DNA of 64,000 bases, from the NCBI RefSeq assembly GCF_000373265.1, contig NZ_KB890767.1, positions 186,001 to 250,000 of the forward strand, in the 5' to 3' direction. Positions 51,988 to 63,617 of this stretch are shown here, piece by piece (position 1 is the stretch's first letter; the number at the start of each line of letters is the position of its first letter). The translations under genes and the position numbers were made by a program. The notes beneath the pieces are model-generated. The model did not search any database. It worked only from the letters and a program-made list of their open reading frames with translations, and was not told where the DNA came from. Origin of the DNA: Pontibacter roseus DSM 17521. Its GTDB lineage: Bacteria; Bacteroidota; Bacteroidia; Cytophagales; Hymenobacteraceae.

Positions 51988-53418
51988 ATGGATTCCAGTA
52001 CAAAGCGCCTTATCAGAAAAGCAACCGAACTTCCACTCCCCAGGCTGAAACGCATTCTGTCATTCTCAGTCATCATTCTGTTTGGCGTTCTCTCAGGCTG
52101 GCTGGTGGCAGAAACCACAGACCTTACGCCGCAGATAGCCTACATGACGGGCATTCTGGTGACGGCGGCTTTGCTTTGGGCCACGGAGACCATCCCACTG
52201 TTTGCCACCTCACTCCTTATCATAGGGGCGCAGGTTATCCTGCTGGGCAACCCGGGCAACTGGAGCATTTTGAATACGCCAGGTATAGCGACTATACCTT
52301 ACCAGCGTTTCCTCGACCCTATTTCAGACCCTATCATCTATCTATTCCTAGGGGGCTTCATACTGGCCAAGGTTGGGGTGAAAGTGAACGTGGATGTATA
52401 CCTGTCGAGCGTGATGCTGCGCATTTTCGGTCTGTCTGCCAAAAGTGCTTTGCTTGGCGTAATCGTCATCACCACCATCTTTGGCATGTGGATCAGCAAC
52501 ACGGCCACCACAGCCATGATGATTATCCTGACCAGTTCCATCCTTGCTTTTGTTCCGGCCAGTAACTCATTCCGCAAGGGACTTACGCTGGCTATACCTT
52601 TCTCGGCAAGCATAGGAGGCCTGGCGACGCCCATCGGGTCGCCGCCTAACGCCATTGCAGTCGGTTTGCTGGCGAACGAGGGCGTTCAGGTTGACTTCCT
52701 TACCTGGATGGTTATCATGCTCCCGCTGGTAGTGGTGCTGCTGTTCATACTTTTTCAGCTGCTGTGGCTCCGGTATAAACCTGAAATCCCCCTTATGCTG
52801 ACGCCTGTGGAAAAGAAGCCTTTCAGCGGAGAAGGCATTTTCGTGATTGTCGTTTTTGGCATTACGGTGCTGCTTTGGTTAACCGATAGCTGGCATGGCA
52901 TTCCGTCGGCGGTGGTGGCCTTGTTTCCCGCCATTATGTTCACGGCCACGGGCCTGCTTTCCATTAAGGAGTTCAACAGGTTGGAGTGGAACATTTTGTT
53001 TGTGATTGCGGGCGGCCTGGCGCTGGGCGAGGGAATGAGCCTCACCGGCCTCGATAAGGTGATTGCTGACTCTCTGCCTCTTGAGAGTGAATGGATTGTG
53101 CTAATCATCTTCATAACCACGTTGGTGGTGGGCACTTTCATGTCCAACACCACCACAGCCATACTGTTCATACCCATGGCCATTTCGATGGCGCACCAAC
53201 TGGAAGGCGTGAATGTGAAGTTTATGGCCATCGGGCTGGCCGTGATGGCCGGAAGCAGCATGGCCCTGCCCATCAGCACCCCGCCAAACGCCATAGCCTA
53301 CTCCACAAACGAGCTCACCACGAAGGACTTTGCCGTCAACGGCATCGTGATTGGCATTTCCAGCCTGATTATCACCTACTGCTATTTCTGGCTGCTTACG
53401 TACCTGGGTTTTTGGTAG
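51988..53418 (+). CDS. DASS/SLC13 family sodium:dicarboxylate or sulfate-type symporter
   Basis: Inner-membrane transporter of 476 residues with about twelve hydrophobic segments. The two inverted halves each carry the sodium/substrate signature: SNTATTAMM (about 170) and SNTTTAILF (about 388). Paired hairpin motifs ATPIGSPPNAIAVG (about 213-226) and PISTPPNAIAYS (about 430-441) are also present. The N-terminal LLWATETIPLFATSLLI is typical. Substrates in the family are succinate, malate, citrate or sulfate; sequence alone does not choose between them. The coding stretch at 52281-52299 contains the inverted octamer pair AGGTATAG...CTATACCT, read as PGIATIP. Confidence 0.92.
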   Translation: MDSSTKRLIRKATELPLPRLKRILSFSVIILFGVLSGWLVAETTDLTPQIAYMTGILVTAALLWATETIPLFATSLLIIGAQVILLGNPGNWSILNTPGIATIPYQRFLDPISDPIIYLFLGGFILAKVGVKVNVDVYLSSVMLRIFGLSAKSALLGVIVITTIFGMWISNTATTAMMIILTSSILAFVPASNSFRKGLTLAIPFSASIGGLATPIGSPPNAIAVGLLANEGVQVDFLTWMVIMLPLVVVLLFILFQLLWLRYKPEIPLMLTPVEKKPFSGEGIFVIVVFGITVLLWLTDSWHGIPSAVVALFPAIMFTATGLLSIKEFNRLEWNILFVIAGGLALGEGMSLTGLDKVIADSLPLESEWIVLIIFITTLVVGTFMSNTTTAILFIPMAISMAHQLEGVNVKFMAIGLAVMAGSSMALPISTPPNAIAYSTNELTTKDFAVNGIVIGISSLIITYCYFWLLTYLGFW

Positions 53419-53796
53419 TGCTGTTAGTCGCCAGCCGAACCTTCTGCCAGCACAAGCCTGCACTTCATATTGCCGGTCGTGGAGGTATAGCCGTGTGCTG
53501 GGTACAAGCACGAGCTAATAGGTTGCTTTCAGATTGTCTACCCGGAAGGGCAAGTACAACAGGCATGATTCTCTTGAGGCAGAAGCGGTGGTAGAGACAG
53601 GGCTCCTGCTTTTACCAAGGTTGCTTTTAACGAGCTAGATTGCCCTCTAGAAGCTGGCTTAAGTACTTGCTCCTGCTGCTCACCACTTTCTGGACTTCAT
53701 TAGCAAAAAACTCAAAACAAACTGGCTTACAGAAGGTTAAATAATACAAAGATTCAACTGAAATGTCTTATTTTTTTACCTTTAATAGTTAAGCCT
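53419..53796. other. Gene-free interval between the DASS and CHRD genes
   Basis: 378 bp with no credible gene. 53472-53491 (GTCGTGGAGGTATAGCCGTG) closely resembles 54757-54776 beyond the CHRD gene (CTCGTGGAGGTATGGCTGTG), 17 of 20 bases, a possible interspersed repeat. The last 60 bp are AT-rich, as expected for a promoter. Confidence 0.5.
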
Positions 53797-54639
53797 ATGT
53801 TGAACAACCTATCCAAAATCAACATTTTTACGCTAATGTTGGTGCTCAGCACGGTTGTCCTTACCGGTTGTAAGGACGATGACGACTTCCCATTGCCTAT
53901 CCCCGACACGAAAGTGTATGACCTCGAACCGGTAGCAGTTGAAACAATAGAAGGCACCGCCACATTTGTGCGGATAGATAACAGAACGACTTCCATTACC
54001 ATTGTCTTGACTGGGACGCCTACAGGGGGCAGGCACCCAGCGCACATCCATGCGAACACAGCTGTAGAAGGAGGCCCCATCGTTATCTCACTCAATCCGG
54101 TTGACGGGACAACTGGTGTCAGCACCACGATTGTTCGGCGGGATGATGCCGGCAATCCGGTTTCTTTTGAGGAACTGATGGAATACGATGGGCACCTGAA
54201 CGTGCACTTGAGCGAAGAGCGCCTGGATGTCATTGTAGCGCAGTCTGATATCGGCCAGAACGAACTGACAGGCAAGTCCAAGAGGTATACACTGGAGGAG
54301 GCAGCTGTACCAGGTATAAACGGACTCGTTGTCTTTGAGCGAAGAAGGAACGGAGAAGCCTTAGCCACCATTACTTTAGAGAACACACCTGAGAACGGCA
54401 TACACCCAGCCCACATCCACAGGAACTCGGTTGAGGAAGGAGGAGGCATCGCATTCACTTTCAATCCTGTAGATGGCACAACGGGTATGAGCAAGACCAA
54501 CGTGGCGGAACTGGACGATGGCACACCTTTCGGCTACTCGGACGTGCTGAAATACGACGGCCATGTCAACGTGCACCTCAGCCCTGAGCAACTGGAAGTC
54601 TACGTTGCCCAAGGGGACATTGGCTCCAATGCAGATTAG
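53797..54639 (+). CDS. Lipoprotein with two CHRD domains
   Basis: A 280-residue lipoprotein with lipobox VLTGC (Cys at residue 25), followed by an acidic spacer KDDDDFPLP. Two tandem CHRD-like domains follow (about 45-155 and 165-278). Each has the pattern HPAHIHxN, then FNPVDGTTG (SLNPVDGTTG in the first), then YDGHxNVHLSxExLxVxVAQxDIG. CHRD domains occur in chordin and in many bacterial envelope proteins of unknown role. The conserved HPAHIH and NVHL histidines could bind metal, which is inference. It is a single gene with its own terminator at 54661-54695. Confidence 0.88.
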   Translation: MLNNLSKINIFTLMLVLSTVVLTGCKDDDDFPLPIPDTKVYDLEPVAVETIEGTATFVRIDNRTTSITIVLTGTPTGGRHPAHIHANTAVEGGPIVISLNPVDGTTGVSTTIVRRDDAGNPVSFEELMEYDGHLNVHLSEERLDVIVAQSDIGQNELTGKSKRYTLEEAAVPGINGLVVFERRRNGEALATITLENTPENGIHPAHIHRNSVEEGGGIAFTFNPVDGTTGMSKTNVAELDDGTPFGYSDVLKYDGHVNVHLSPEQLEVYVAQGDIGSNAD

Positions 54640-54660
54640 AAAGTTTATTTCCCATAAAAC

Positions 54661-54695
54661 AGAAAGGCTGCCTGAGGTAATCAGGCAGCCTTTCT
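54661..54695 (+). terminator. Terminator of the CHRD lipoprotein gene
   Basis: AGAAAGGCTGCCTGA pairs perfectly with TCAGGCAGCCTTTCT, followed by GTTTTG. The outer stem is the same as in the terminator at 58855-58893. Confidence 0.9.
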
Positions 54696-54839
54696 GTTTT
54701 GTTTCATGTCTTAGGTATAGCGTCACCTTGCTGCCAGTGCACGCTTACAGCTCGTACTGGCACTCGTGGAGGTATGGCTGTGGAAGGGTATAGGCAGGAG
54801 CTGAAAGTTCGCGCCAGCGGGGAAAGAGCGGAGCAAAAC

Positions 54840-55757
54840 TTACCGCCTTTCCAGCACTTCAGCTACAGTAGTCCATTTTATTTCGGGATAGCGGTCGTTG
54901 TCTAAAGGCTCCAGTTTTGGTAACCCGCTGAACATATCGCGCATGTATTGCATACCCTGCCATGCCGGAAAGACTTCTTTGCTAGCCGGTGTAAGGGCTT
55001 TTGTTATCCTGATGATGGTATTCAGTAAGCTCAATCCGCCAACCCGGAGTAATTTGAATTCCTCTCCAGTAGCTTTGCTCGCAGCTTCTTTTAAGCCGTA
55101 GGCATCCAACACGTCTCCGGCGATGCGCAGGTAACGCGGTGCGGTGGGGTCAAGTGCGGCTGCTGCTGTGTAATCGGCTGTATTTTGTATGGTCGTGAAA
55201 TCCATGAGCTGATTCGGATTCCCATAGTACATCACTTTTTTAATTGGGAACAGGACAATGGGTGCCTGCCCGGTAAGTAAATCAGCGAACATACCACATA
55301 GCACAGAAGTCGCGGCGATAGGCGCTTTGTCTAATCGCTCTTTGAATTCTTTGCGAAAGTCGAGGTTACGGTTCTTCCCATAAGGTAGGTTTGTGAAGTC
55401 AATCGCAAAGTCGGAAGGTATAAAACGGGGTACACCAGCCGCTACGACCGCATTCAGCAACAGGCTTTGTATACCCACCATCACATAGTGCAGCCCTGAC
55501 AGGGCAGACACCACACAGGTAGCTCCTTCGCAGGATTTTGCCAGTTCAGAAGCGTTATGAAAATCTACTTCACAGATAGTGGCACCCTGTTTTCGCAATG
55601 CATCTACTTTAGCCGCATCACTGTTGCTACGCACTATTGCTCTCACTTCAGCTCCCTTCTCCAGAAGAGACCTGCCAATTCGCCCACCTAAATCTCCTGT
55701 GGCTCCTGCCAAAACTATAGTTGGCTTCTGTGACGCTGAAGTAGTGTTGTTTTCCAT
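54840..55757 (-). CDS. NmrA-like/isoflavone-reductase-type NAD(P)-binding oxidoreductase
   Basis: A 305-residue cytoplasmic protein of the atypical short-chain dehydrogenase (NmrA) group. The glycine-rich cofactor loop VLAGATGDLGGRIGRSLLEKGAEVRAIVRS (15-44) starts a Rossmann fold and its Arg residues suggest NADP. Next come GATCVVSALSG, AAGVPRFIPSDFAIDFTNLP and a DFTTIQNTADYTAAAALDP segment as in phenylcoumaran/isoflavone-reductase relatives. No catalytic Tyr-x3-Lys pair is obvious, so it could be a regulator or redox sensor like NmrA rather than an enzyme. It is followed at about 100 bp by the SNF2 gene on the same strand. Confidence 0.85.
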   Translation of the reverse strand: MENNTTSASQKPTIVLAGATGDLGGRIGRSLLEKGAEVRAIVRSNSDAAKVDALRKQGATICEVDFHNASELAKSCEGATCVVSALSGLHYVMVGIQSLLLNAVVAAGVPRFIPSDFAIDFTNLPYGKNRNLDFRKEFKERLDKAPIAATSVLCGMFADLLTGQAPIVLFPIKKVMYYGNPNQLMDFTTIQNTADYTAAAALDPTAPRYLRIAGDVLDAYGLKEAASKATGEEFKLLRVGGLSLLNTIIRITKALTPASKEVFPAWQGMQYMRDMFSGLPKLEPLDNDRYPEIKWTTVAEVLERR

Positions 55758-55862
55758 AGCTGCTTATTTACCTTTGGTTTGAACAAGCATTAACGGGAAA
55801 GGTTGCGGGTGGCTGACTATTCATGCTCACCCACGACTGAGATTTGGATTCGGCGAAGTGCC

Positions 55863-58784
55863 TTAGCTACTGCTACTGCTCAAGTTCAGCCAATCATCCT
55901 TGGTAAGCGACTGGAAGAAGCTGTTATCGGCGGTTACCAAATCAGTAGCCAGTTTCGACTTGCTCTGCTGCAGAATTTGGATTTTTTCCTCCACCGTGTT
56001 GGGGCAAATGAGCCGCACGGCAATCACTTTTTTCTCCTGCCCGATTCTGTAGCTGCGGTCAATGGCCTGGTTTTCTACGGCAGGGTTCCACCAGGGGTCC
56101 ACGATGAACACGTAATCGGCTGCTGTGAGGTTAAGGCCTGTGCCGCCCGCTTTCAGACTCACCAGAAACACACGAATCTCTTCATCTTTTTGGAACTGGT
56201 CTACTACTTCGCCCCTGTTGCGGGTGCTGCCGGTGAGGTATGAGTACTTGACATTTTCCTTTACCAGCTCCTCTTTAATCAAATTCAGCATACCTACAAA
56301 CTGTGAAAACACGAGTACTTTGTGGTGCCTCGCTATATTCTGAATCTGCTGCAGGAGCACTTGTATCTTGGCGGAGGTATCGGAGAAAAGTTTAGTATCG
56401 CCGGAGAGCAGTGGGGAATTGCAAATCTGGCGCAGTTTGGTGATGCCACGCAGCACGTGCATCGGGTGCTTTGTCAGCTCCTCTTCTCCGGTGGCGTTGA
56501 TGCAGTCTCTGAATTCCTGCTCGGCGGTGTCGTATACCTTGCGCTGCTCCTCTCCCATCTCGCAGTACAGGACCATTTCTGTTTTATCGGGAAGCTCTTT
56601 GACTACTTCGGCTTTTGTTCTCCTCAGTACAAAAGGCCCAATCTTCTCCTGCAATGCCTGCGCGCTTCTCCTGTCCTTAAACTTATCGATGGGCATGGCA
56701 TAGGTGTTCCGGAAGTAGGTTCTGGTGCCGAGTAAACCTGGATTGACAAAGGAAAGTTGCGCGTAAATATCGAAGGTATTGTTCTCGAACGGCGTACCCG
56801 TCAGCACGATTCTGTTGTAAGATTGCAGCAGACAAGCCGCTTTGTAGCGCTGCGAGTTCGGGTTCTTGATGTTCTGCGATTCGTCCAGGAAGGTATAGCC
56901 GAAGCTGTGCTTTTTCAGGAAAACAATATCGGAGAGCAGGGTATTGTAGGTGGTGATGACCACATCGTATTCCTGAAAAGCGTCTGTAGCCTTTGCTTTG
57001 TTAGAGCCGTGGTGCACATGCACTTGGAGCGATGGGGCAAACCTTTGCAGCTCCGCCTGCCAGTTGGGTATAAGCGAGGTGGGCACGACCAGAAGATGCG
57101 TTTGCCGCTCTCGCTTTTCGCGCAGCAAGAGCATAAAGGCGATAATCTGCACTGTTTTGCCCAGGCCCATGTCGTCGGCGAGGCAGCCGCCAAACTGCAG
57201 GTCGTCCAGAAAATTGAGCCAGCTGAGGCCCTGCAACTGATAAGGCCGCAAAGTGGTTTGTAGTTGGGCCGGTGCAGGTATAGGAGCGATGTTCTCCACG
57301 TTGCCCAGCTGTGCCTGGTACCACCACAGCTCTTTGTGCACCTGTTCATCCAGCATGTAATCTTCAAACAATTCGGTGAGCACGGCAAAGTTCGTTTTGG
57401 GAATCTGCAGCAATTCCTCCTCTACTATACCTGTGTCGAAATAGACTTTTAGCTTCTGGAGCCATTCCTCAGGTATAATGCCCATGGTACCATCGTCGAG
57501 CAGTACGTACTTACTCTTGTTCACGACTGCTTTCTTCAGCTGCTTGAGCGACGCTTTTTTGCGGCCGAATTTTACCTGAACCGTCACATTAAACCAGTTC
57601 AGACCACTGTCTACCTGAATAGCCACCGCGGCTTTGTGCTGGCTGAGTTTGTTGCCTTGCAGGTCGTTGAAACCAAGAATGGTAACTCCGTGCGCAGCCA
57701 GGTTGTCGAAGGCATCTAGAAACCAGGCCTCGTCCAGGAACCTGTCTTTGTGCAGGTAAAAGTACTCGAGTATGTTGTCGAGCTGCTCCCGGAAATGCGG
57801 GTGCTGCTGCATCAGCAATTTGGTAAAAGCCGCTTCTGCCTCGGTGTTGCGTGCCACAAAAAACGGCCTGCCCATGTTGTCCTGGTCATAAATCAGCTTA
57901 TTCGACAACAGCGGAATCTCGATTTCACCGTAGCGCATAAAAGGCTGCAGCAACACATAGTTCTGCGACTCAATCAGGTATAGCACCTTCTCGGGCGGCT
58001 GGTTAAAGCCTTTGCTTCGCAGCTGTGCTTTGGTGGCAGGTTTCAGGTAGGTATGCTCCACAGGCACATGCGTGTCTATCTTTGCCAGCACCTGCTGCTG
58101 AAATTGGAGAAAAGCGTCGTGCGGCAGTTGCAACTCCTGGTCGTGCTTTGTGAAATAGGCTATAACGGCAGGTAAGTGCGGATTAGGACACAGGTACCAG
58201 GCATCATCGGCCACCAGGAAATGCTCATACCGAACGCTGATGCGACTAAGGGGATAATAGGTGCCGTTTATAAACAAATCGTTGGTGATGCTGAATACGT
58301 TGCTAGCCAGGCCTATGCGCACTTTAAAGTCAATTTGTGGCTGCGTGACCTGAACAGGTATAATAGAGCGCGGCGTTACCTTATCGGAAACCTCGCTGTC
58401 GTGGAGATAAAAGGTATAGTGCAGCGGATTGCGTACCAGCGCTTTAAAACTGGCTGCATCTGTAGCTGACTTTTCGTAGAAACTATGAAAACGGGCAATG
58501 GCGCTGTAGAACTTCAACTCGTCTGGCTTATCCGTTCGCCATACCTGTTCGAGTGGATTTAATACTGTAAAAGGAGCCTTTAGTTCGCCAGTGCTGCTCA
58601 GGCTGCAGGAGACCAGTTGTGCACTAAACAAATTGTAGTAACGGTGCCGCCCAATCACGACAATGGTTCTGGTATCGGATGCGGATTTGGAGATTTGTGG
58701 TTGAGAAGCAAGATAAGCCGCAAAGTTCGCCTCAGAGTCGTCTGCGCTGTCAAAAGGTTCGAACGGTGAGTATTGCTCTTCCAT
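55863..58784 (-). CDS. SNF2-family DEAD/DEAH-box helicase-like ATPase
   Basis: A 973-residue DNA-dependent ATPase. The C-terminal half carries the Swi2/Snf2 motor: motif I DDMGLGKTVQ, Ia VVPTSLIPNW, motif II DESQNIKN (DESQ where DEAH or DEAQ is usual), motif III LTGTPFENN, then the helicase C domain with SQFVGMLNLI, LTGSTRNRGEVVDQF, VSLKAGGTGLNLTAADYVFIVDPWWNPAVENQAIDRSYRIGQ. The N-terminal 500 residues show no family I recognise with certainty; SNF2 proteins of this size often carry a SWIM or helicase-associated region there, but no CxCx(n)CxH motif was seen. A role in transcription or repair is inferred. Confidence 0.93.
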   Translation of the reverse strand: MEEQYSPFEPFDSADDSEANFAAYLASQPQISKSASDTRTIVVIGRHRYYNLFSAQLVSCSLSSTGELKAPFTVLNPLEQVWRTDKPDELKFYSAIARFHSFYEKSATDAASFKALVRNPLHYTFYLHDSEVSDKVTPRSIIPVQVTQPQIDFKVRIGLASNVFSITNDLFINGTYYPLSRISVRYEHFLVADDAWYLCPNPHLPAVIAYFTKHDQELQLPHDAFLQFQQQVLAKIDTHVPVEHTYLKPATKAQLRSKGFNQPPEKVLYLIESQNYVLLQPFMRYGEIEIPLLSNKLIYDQDNMGRPFFVARNTEAEAAFTKLLMQQHPHFREQLDNILEYFYLHKDRFLDEAWFLDAFDNLAAHGVTILGFNDLQGNKLSQHKAAVAIQVDSGLNWFNVTVQVKFGRKKASLKQLKKAVVNKSKYVLLDDGTMGIIPEEWLQKLKVYFDTGIVEEELLQIPKTNFAVLTELFEDYMLDEQVHKELWWYQAQLGNVENIAPIPAPAQLQTTLRPYQLQGLSWLNFLDDLQFGGCLADDMGLGKTVQIIAFMLLLREKRERQTHLLVVPTSLIPNWQAELQRFAPSLQVHVHHGSNKAKATDAFQEYDVVITTYNTLLSDIVFLKKHSFGYTFLDESQNIKNPNSQRYKAACLLQSYNRIVLTGTPFENNTFDIYAQLSFVNPGLLGTRTYFRNTYAMPIDKFKDRRSAQALQEKIGPFVLRRTKAEVVKELPDKTEMVLYCEMGEEQRKVYDTAEQEFRDCINATGEEELTKHPMHVLRGITKLRQICNSPLLSGDTKLFSDTSAKIQVLLQQIQNIARHHKVLVFSQFVGMLNLIKEELVKENVKYSYLTGSTRNRGEVVDQFQKDEEIRVFLVSLKAGGTGLNLTAADYVFIVDPWWNPAVENQAIDRSYRIGQEKKVIAVRLICPNTVEEKIQILQQSKSKLATDLVTADNSFFQSLTKDDWLNLSSSSS

Positions 58785-58854
58785 TGTTGCTTCTCAGGCA
58801 GCCGCTATACCTACAAAGTTGGCTAGGCCTTAGCTTCAAAGTTAATGGATTAAA

Positions 58855-58893
58855 ATAGAAAGGCTGCCCAATCGCTCAGGCAGCCTTTCTATT
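58855..58893 (-). terminator. Terminator of icd
   Basis: AATAGAAAGGCTGCC pairs with GGCAGCCTTTCTATT. The 3' tail on the minus strand is AT-rich. It lies about 20 bp after the icd stop. Confidence 0.9.
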
Positions 58894-58912
58894 TTAAAAT
58901 CTATACCTCCAA

Positions 58913-61558
<2,646 letters not shown>

Positions 61559-62908
61559 ATGAAAATAACCTTACCTCTCCCCTTGGTTCAGTTGCTTAAA
61601 GTGTCGCTCCCGATGCTGTTTCTTGTACTTTTTCTAGGCCCTCTGCAGGCACAGACGCTTCGGATTATGCCTCTCGGAAACTCTATCACGCAGGGGAACA
61701 CCGAGTATGTCAGCTACCGCTATCCGCTCTGGAAAAAGCTACTGGACGCCGAGGTGGACTTTGAGTTCGTGGGCTCACACAATGAGAACTACGGAGGAAG
61801 GCCCACCTATGAGGCCTACAACGGCCAAACCTTCAACAACAGAAACGAAGGCCACTGGGGCTGGAACACCGACCAGATACTGAACGGCAACCCAGGCGAA
61901 CGCAGCAAGCAGCAGCTGAGCCAATGGATGCAGCGCTATACCCCGGACATCGTGCTCATGCACCTCGGCACCAACGATATGTTCAAAGGCGAGATACTGG
62001 ATGAGGCTACACTGAACAGAACCTTGGATAACCTCCAGGAGACCGTGCGGCAAATCAGGGTTAAATCCCCTAATGTCATCATCCTGATGGCGCAACTGAT
62101 TCCGATAGACTACGGCAATGGAAATGCGAACCGAAACGTCAGCAATCTCAATGCGCGCATCCCGGCTCTGGCGCAGGAACTGAACACAATCCAGTCCCCT
62201 GTGGTGGTGGTAGACCAGAATACCGGTTTCGACGCGACTTCAGGACGTGACACCTACGATGGTCTGCATCCCAACGCCAGCGGCATGGAGAAAATAGCCC
62301 AGCGCTGGTTTGAGGCCATCATGGACCAGATTATTGTACCGCTTCCTGTGGAACTGGTCAGCTTCAAAGGTATAGCCACTACCAGCGGGGTACAGCTTTC
62401 CTGGTCCACTGCCTCCGAGCAGGACAACAGCCATTTTGAGGTACAGCGCGCTCTAGACGCATCTGATTTTGCTGCCATCGGCCAGGTAGAGGGTGCAGGC
62501 ACTACTTCACTCACCCGCAGCTATGCCTTCGAGGACAAGGAGGCGTCCGCCGGCACCAGCTACTACCGCCTGAAGCAAGTGGATTTCAGCGGAGAGACCA
62601 GCTACTCCAACGTGGTGGCGGTAACCACCAGTTCAGACGGACTGGCAGCTGACATGCGCCTATACCCTACCCACACGCGAGGGGACCTGGTGACACTCCA
62701 ACTGATGGCGCTGCAGCCGCAGGAAAAATTCAACGTGGAAATCTATACCTTGGAGGGCAAACTGGTGAAGACATTCGCGGCCGAGGCGGACAGACGAGGC
62801 AATTACGCTGAGCGCATCAACCCGGCCGAGCTTCAAAAGGCTAGCCTTTACCTGGTGCGGGCAACCTTCCCAGACCGGGTATACCTGCGGCACCTGATGG
62901 TGGACTAG
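61559..62908 (+). CDS. Secreted SGNH/GDSL hydrolase with type IX sorting domain
   Basis: About 449 residues from the ATG at 61559 (MKITLPLP), chosen because it begins the signal peptide; an ATG at 61529 adds ten residues. After cleavage near LQAQ the SGNH esterase domain runs to about 240: block I MPLGNSITQG with the nucleophile Ser, block III GTNDMF, block V DGLHPNASGM with Asp and His. Then come a fibronectin-like region (PVELVSFKGIATTSGVQLSWSTASEQDNSHFEVQRA, a sequence common before type IX domains) and a C-terminal sorting domain (LYPTHTRGDLVTLQL, VEIYTLEGKLVKTF, ASLYLVRATF). Probably a carbohydrate or lipid esterase acting outside the cell. Confidence 0.9.
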   Translation: MKITLPLPLVQLLKVSLPMLFLVLFLGPLQAQTLRIMPLGNSITQGNTEYVSYRYPLWKKLLDAEVDFEFVGSHNENYGGRPTYEAYNGQTFNNRNEGHWGWNTDQILNGNPGERSKQQLSQWMQRYTPDIVLMHLGTNDMFKGEILDEATLNRTLDNLQETVRQIRVKSPNVIILMAQLIPIDYGNGNANRNVSNLNARIPALAQELNTIQSPVVVVDQNTGFDATSGRDTYDGLHPNASGMEKIAQRWFEAIMDQIIVPLPVELVSFKGIATTSGVQLSWSTASEQDNSHFEVQRALDASDFAAIGQVEGAGTTSLTRSYAFEDKEASAGTSYYRLKQVDFSGETSYSNVVAVTTSSDGLAADMRLYPTHTRGDLVTLQLMALQPQEKFNVEIYTLEGKLVKTFAAEADRRGNYAERINPAELQKASLYLVRATFPDRVYLRHLMVD

Positions 62909-62940
62909 CAGGAGAGGCATAGGGTAAATGTCGGCACAGG

Positions 62941-63558
62941 CTACTGCTGTTGCAACAACTCAATCACTTCTTCGTCGCTCACCTGCGAGAACTCCTGGTA
63001 GAACTGCCCCACTGCCTGAAAGAAAGGCGGCACGAGTAGGCATACCACCTCATCGACCAGGGCAGTGAACCGCTCAATGGCAGATGGGGGAGCCACCGGC
63101 ACAGCCACGATGATTTTGCGCGGGTGCTGCTTCCTGACCAGGTTCACAGTGGACAGCAGCGTTTTGCCGGTAGCAATGCCATCATCTACAATGATGACGA
63201 TGCGGTCCTGAAGGGCAACGGGTTGCCGGTTGCCCATGAAGAGGCGGTACTTCCTGTGCAGGCTTTCCCGTATACGCTTTACTTCGGCAGCTACGTATTC
63301 CTGCGGCACGTTGATATGTTCCTCCACCTCCACATCGTCCAGGCTCACGGCCCCAATGGCGTACTCCGGATTAGCAGGATGCCCGATTTTCTTGGACACC
63401 GTCACTTCCAGTGGCATACCTAACCGCTTGGCGATAGGAGCCGCAACGGGCACGCCGCCTCTGGGTATGGCGAGTACCACGCCCAATTGGCCCTGGTACT
63501 TCTCCAGCCTGTCCGCCAGCAGCAGCGCCGCCTCTTCCCTGTTCTTGATGTACTCCAT
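62941..63558 (-). CDS. Phosphoribosyltransferase-domain protein
   Basis: A 205-residue protein with a type I phosphoribosyltransferase fold. N-terminal IPRGGVPVAAPIAKRLGMPLEVTVSKKIGHPANPEYAIGAVS (about 31-72) includes the PRGG loop. The PRPP-binding signature is VIIVDDGIATGKTLL (about 120-134). Members of this group commonly lie next to, or are fused with, a dienelactone-hydrolase-like domain, and here such a gene follows upstream at 63618. The purine or pyrimidine substrate is not evident, and many of these proteins have no assigned reaction. Confidence 0.88.
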   Translation of the reverse strand: MEYIKNREEAALLLADRLEKYQGQLGVVLAIPRGGVPVAAPIAKRLGMPLEVTVSKKIGHPANPEYAIGAVSLDDVEVEEHINVPQEYVAAEVKRIRESLHRKYRLFMGNRQPVALQDRIVIIVDDGIATGKTLLSTVNLVRKQHPRKIIVAVPVAPPSAIERFTALVDEVVCLLVPPFFQAVGQFYQEFSQVSDEEVIELLQQQ

Positions 63559-63617
63559 ACTATATGGCTTGAGCTATTCTTAGGTCATGACATGTGCACC
63601 TCGGCACGCTGCTATAC

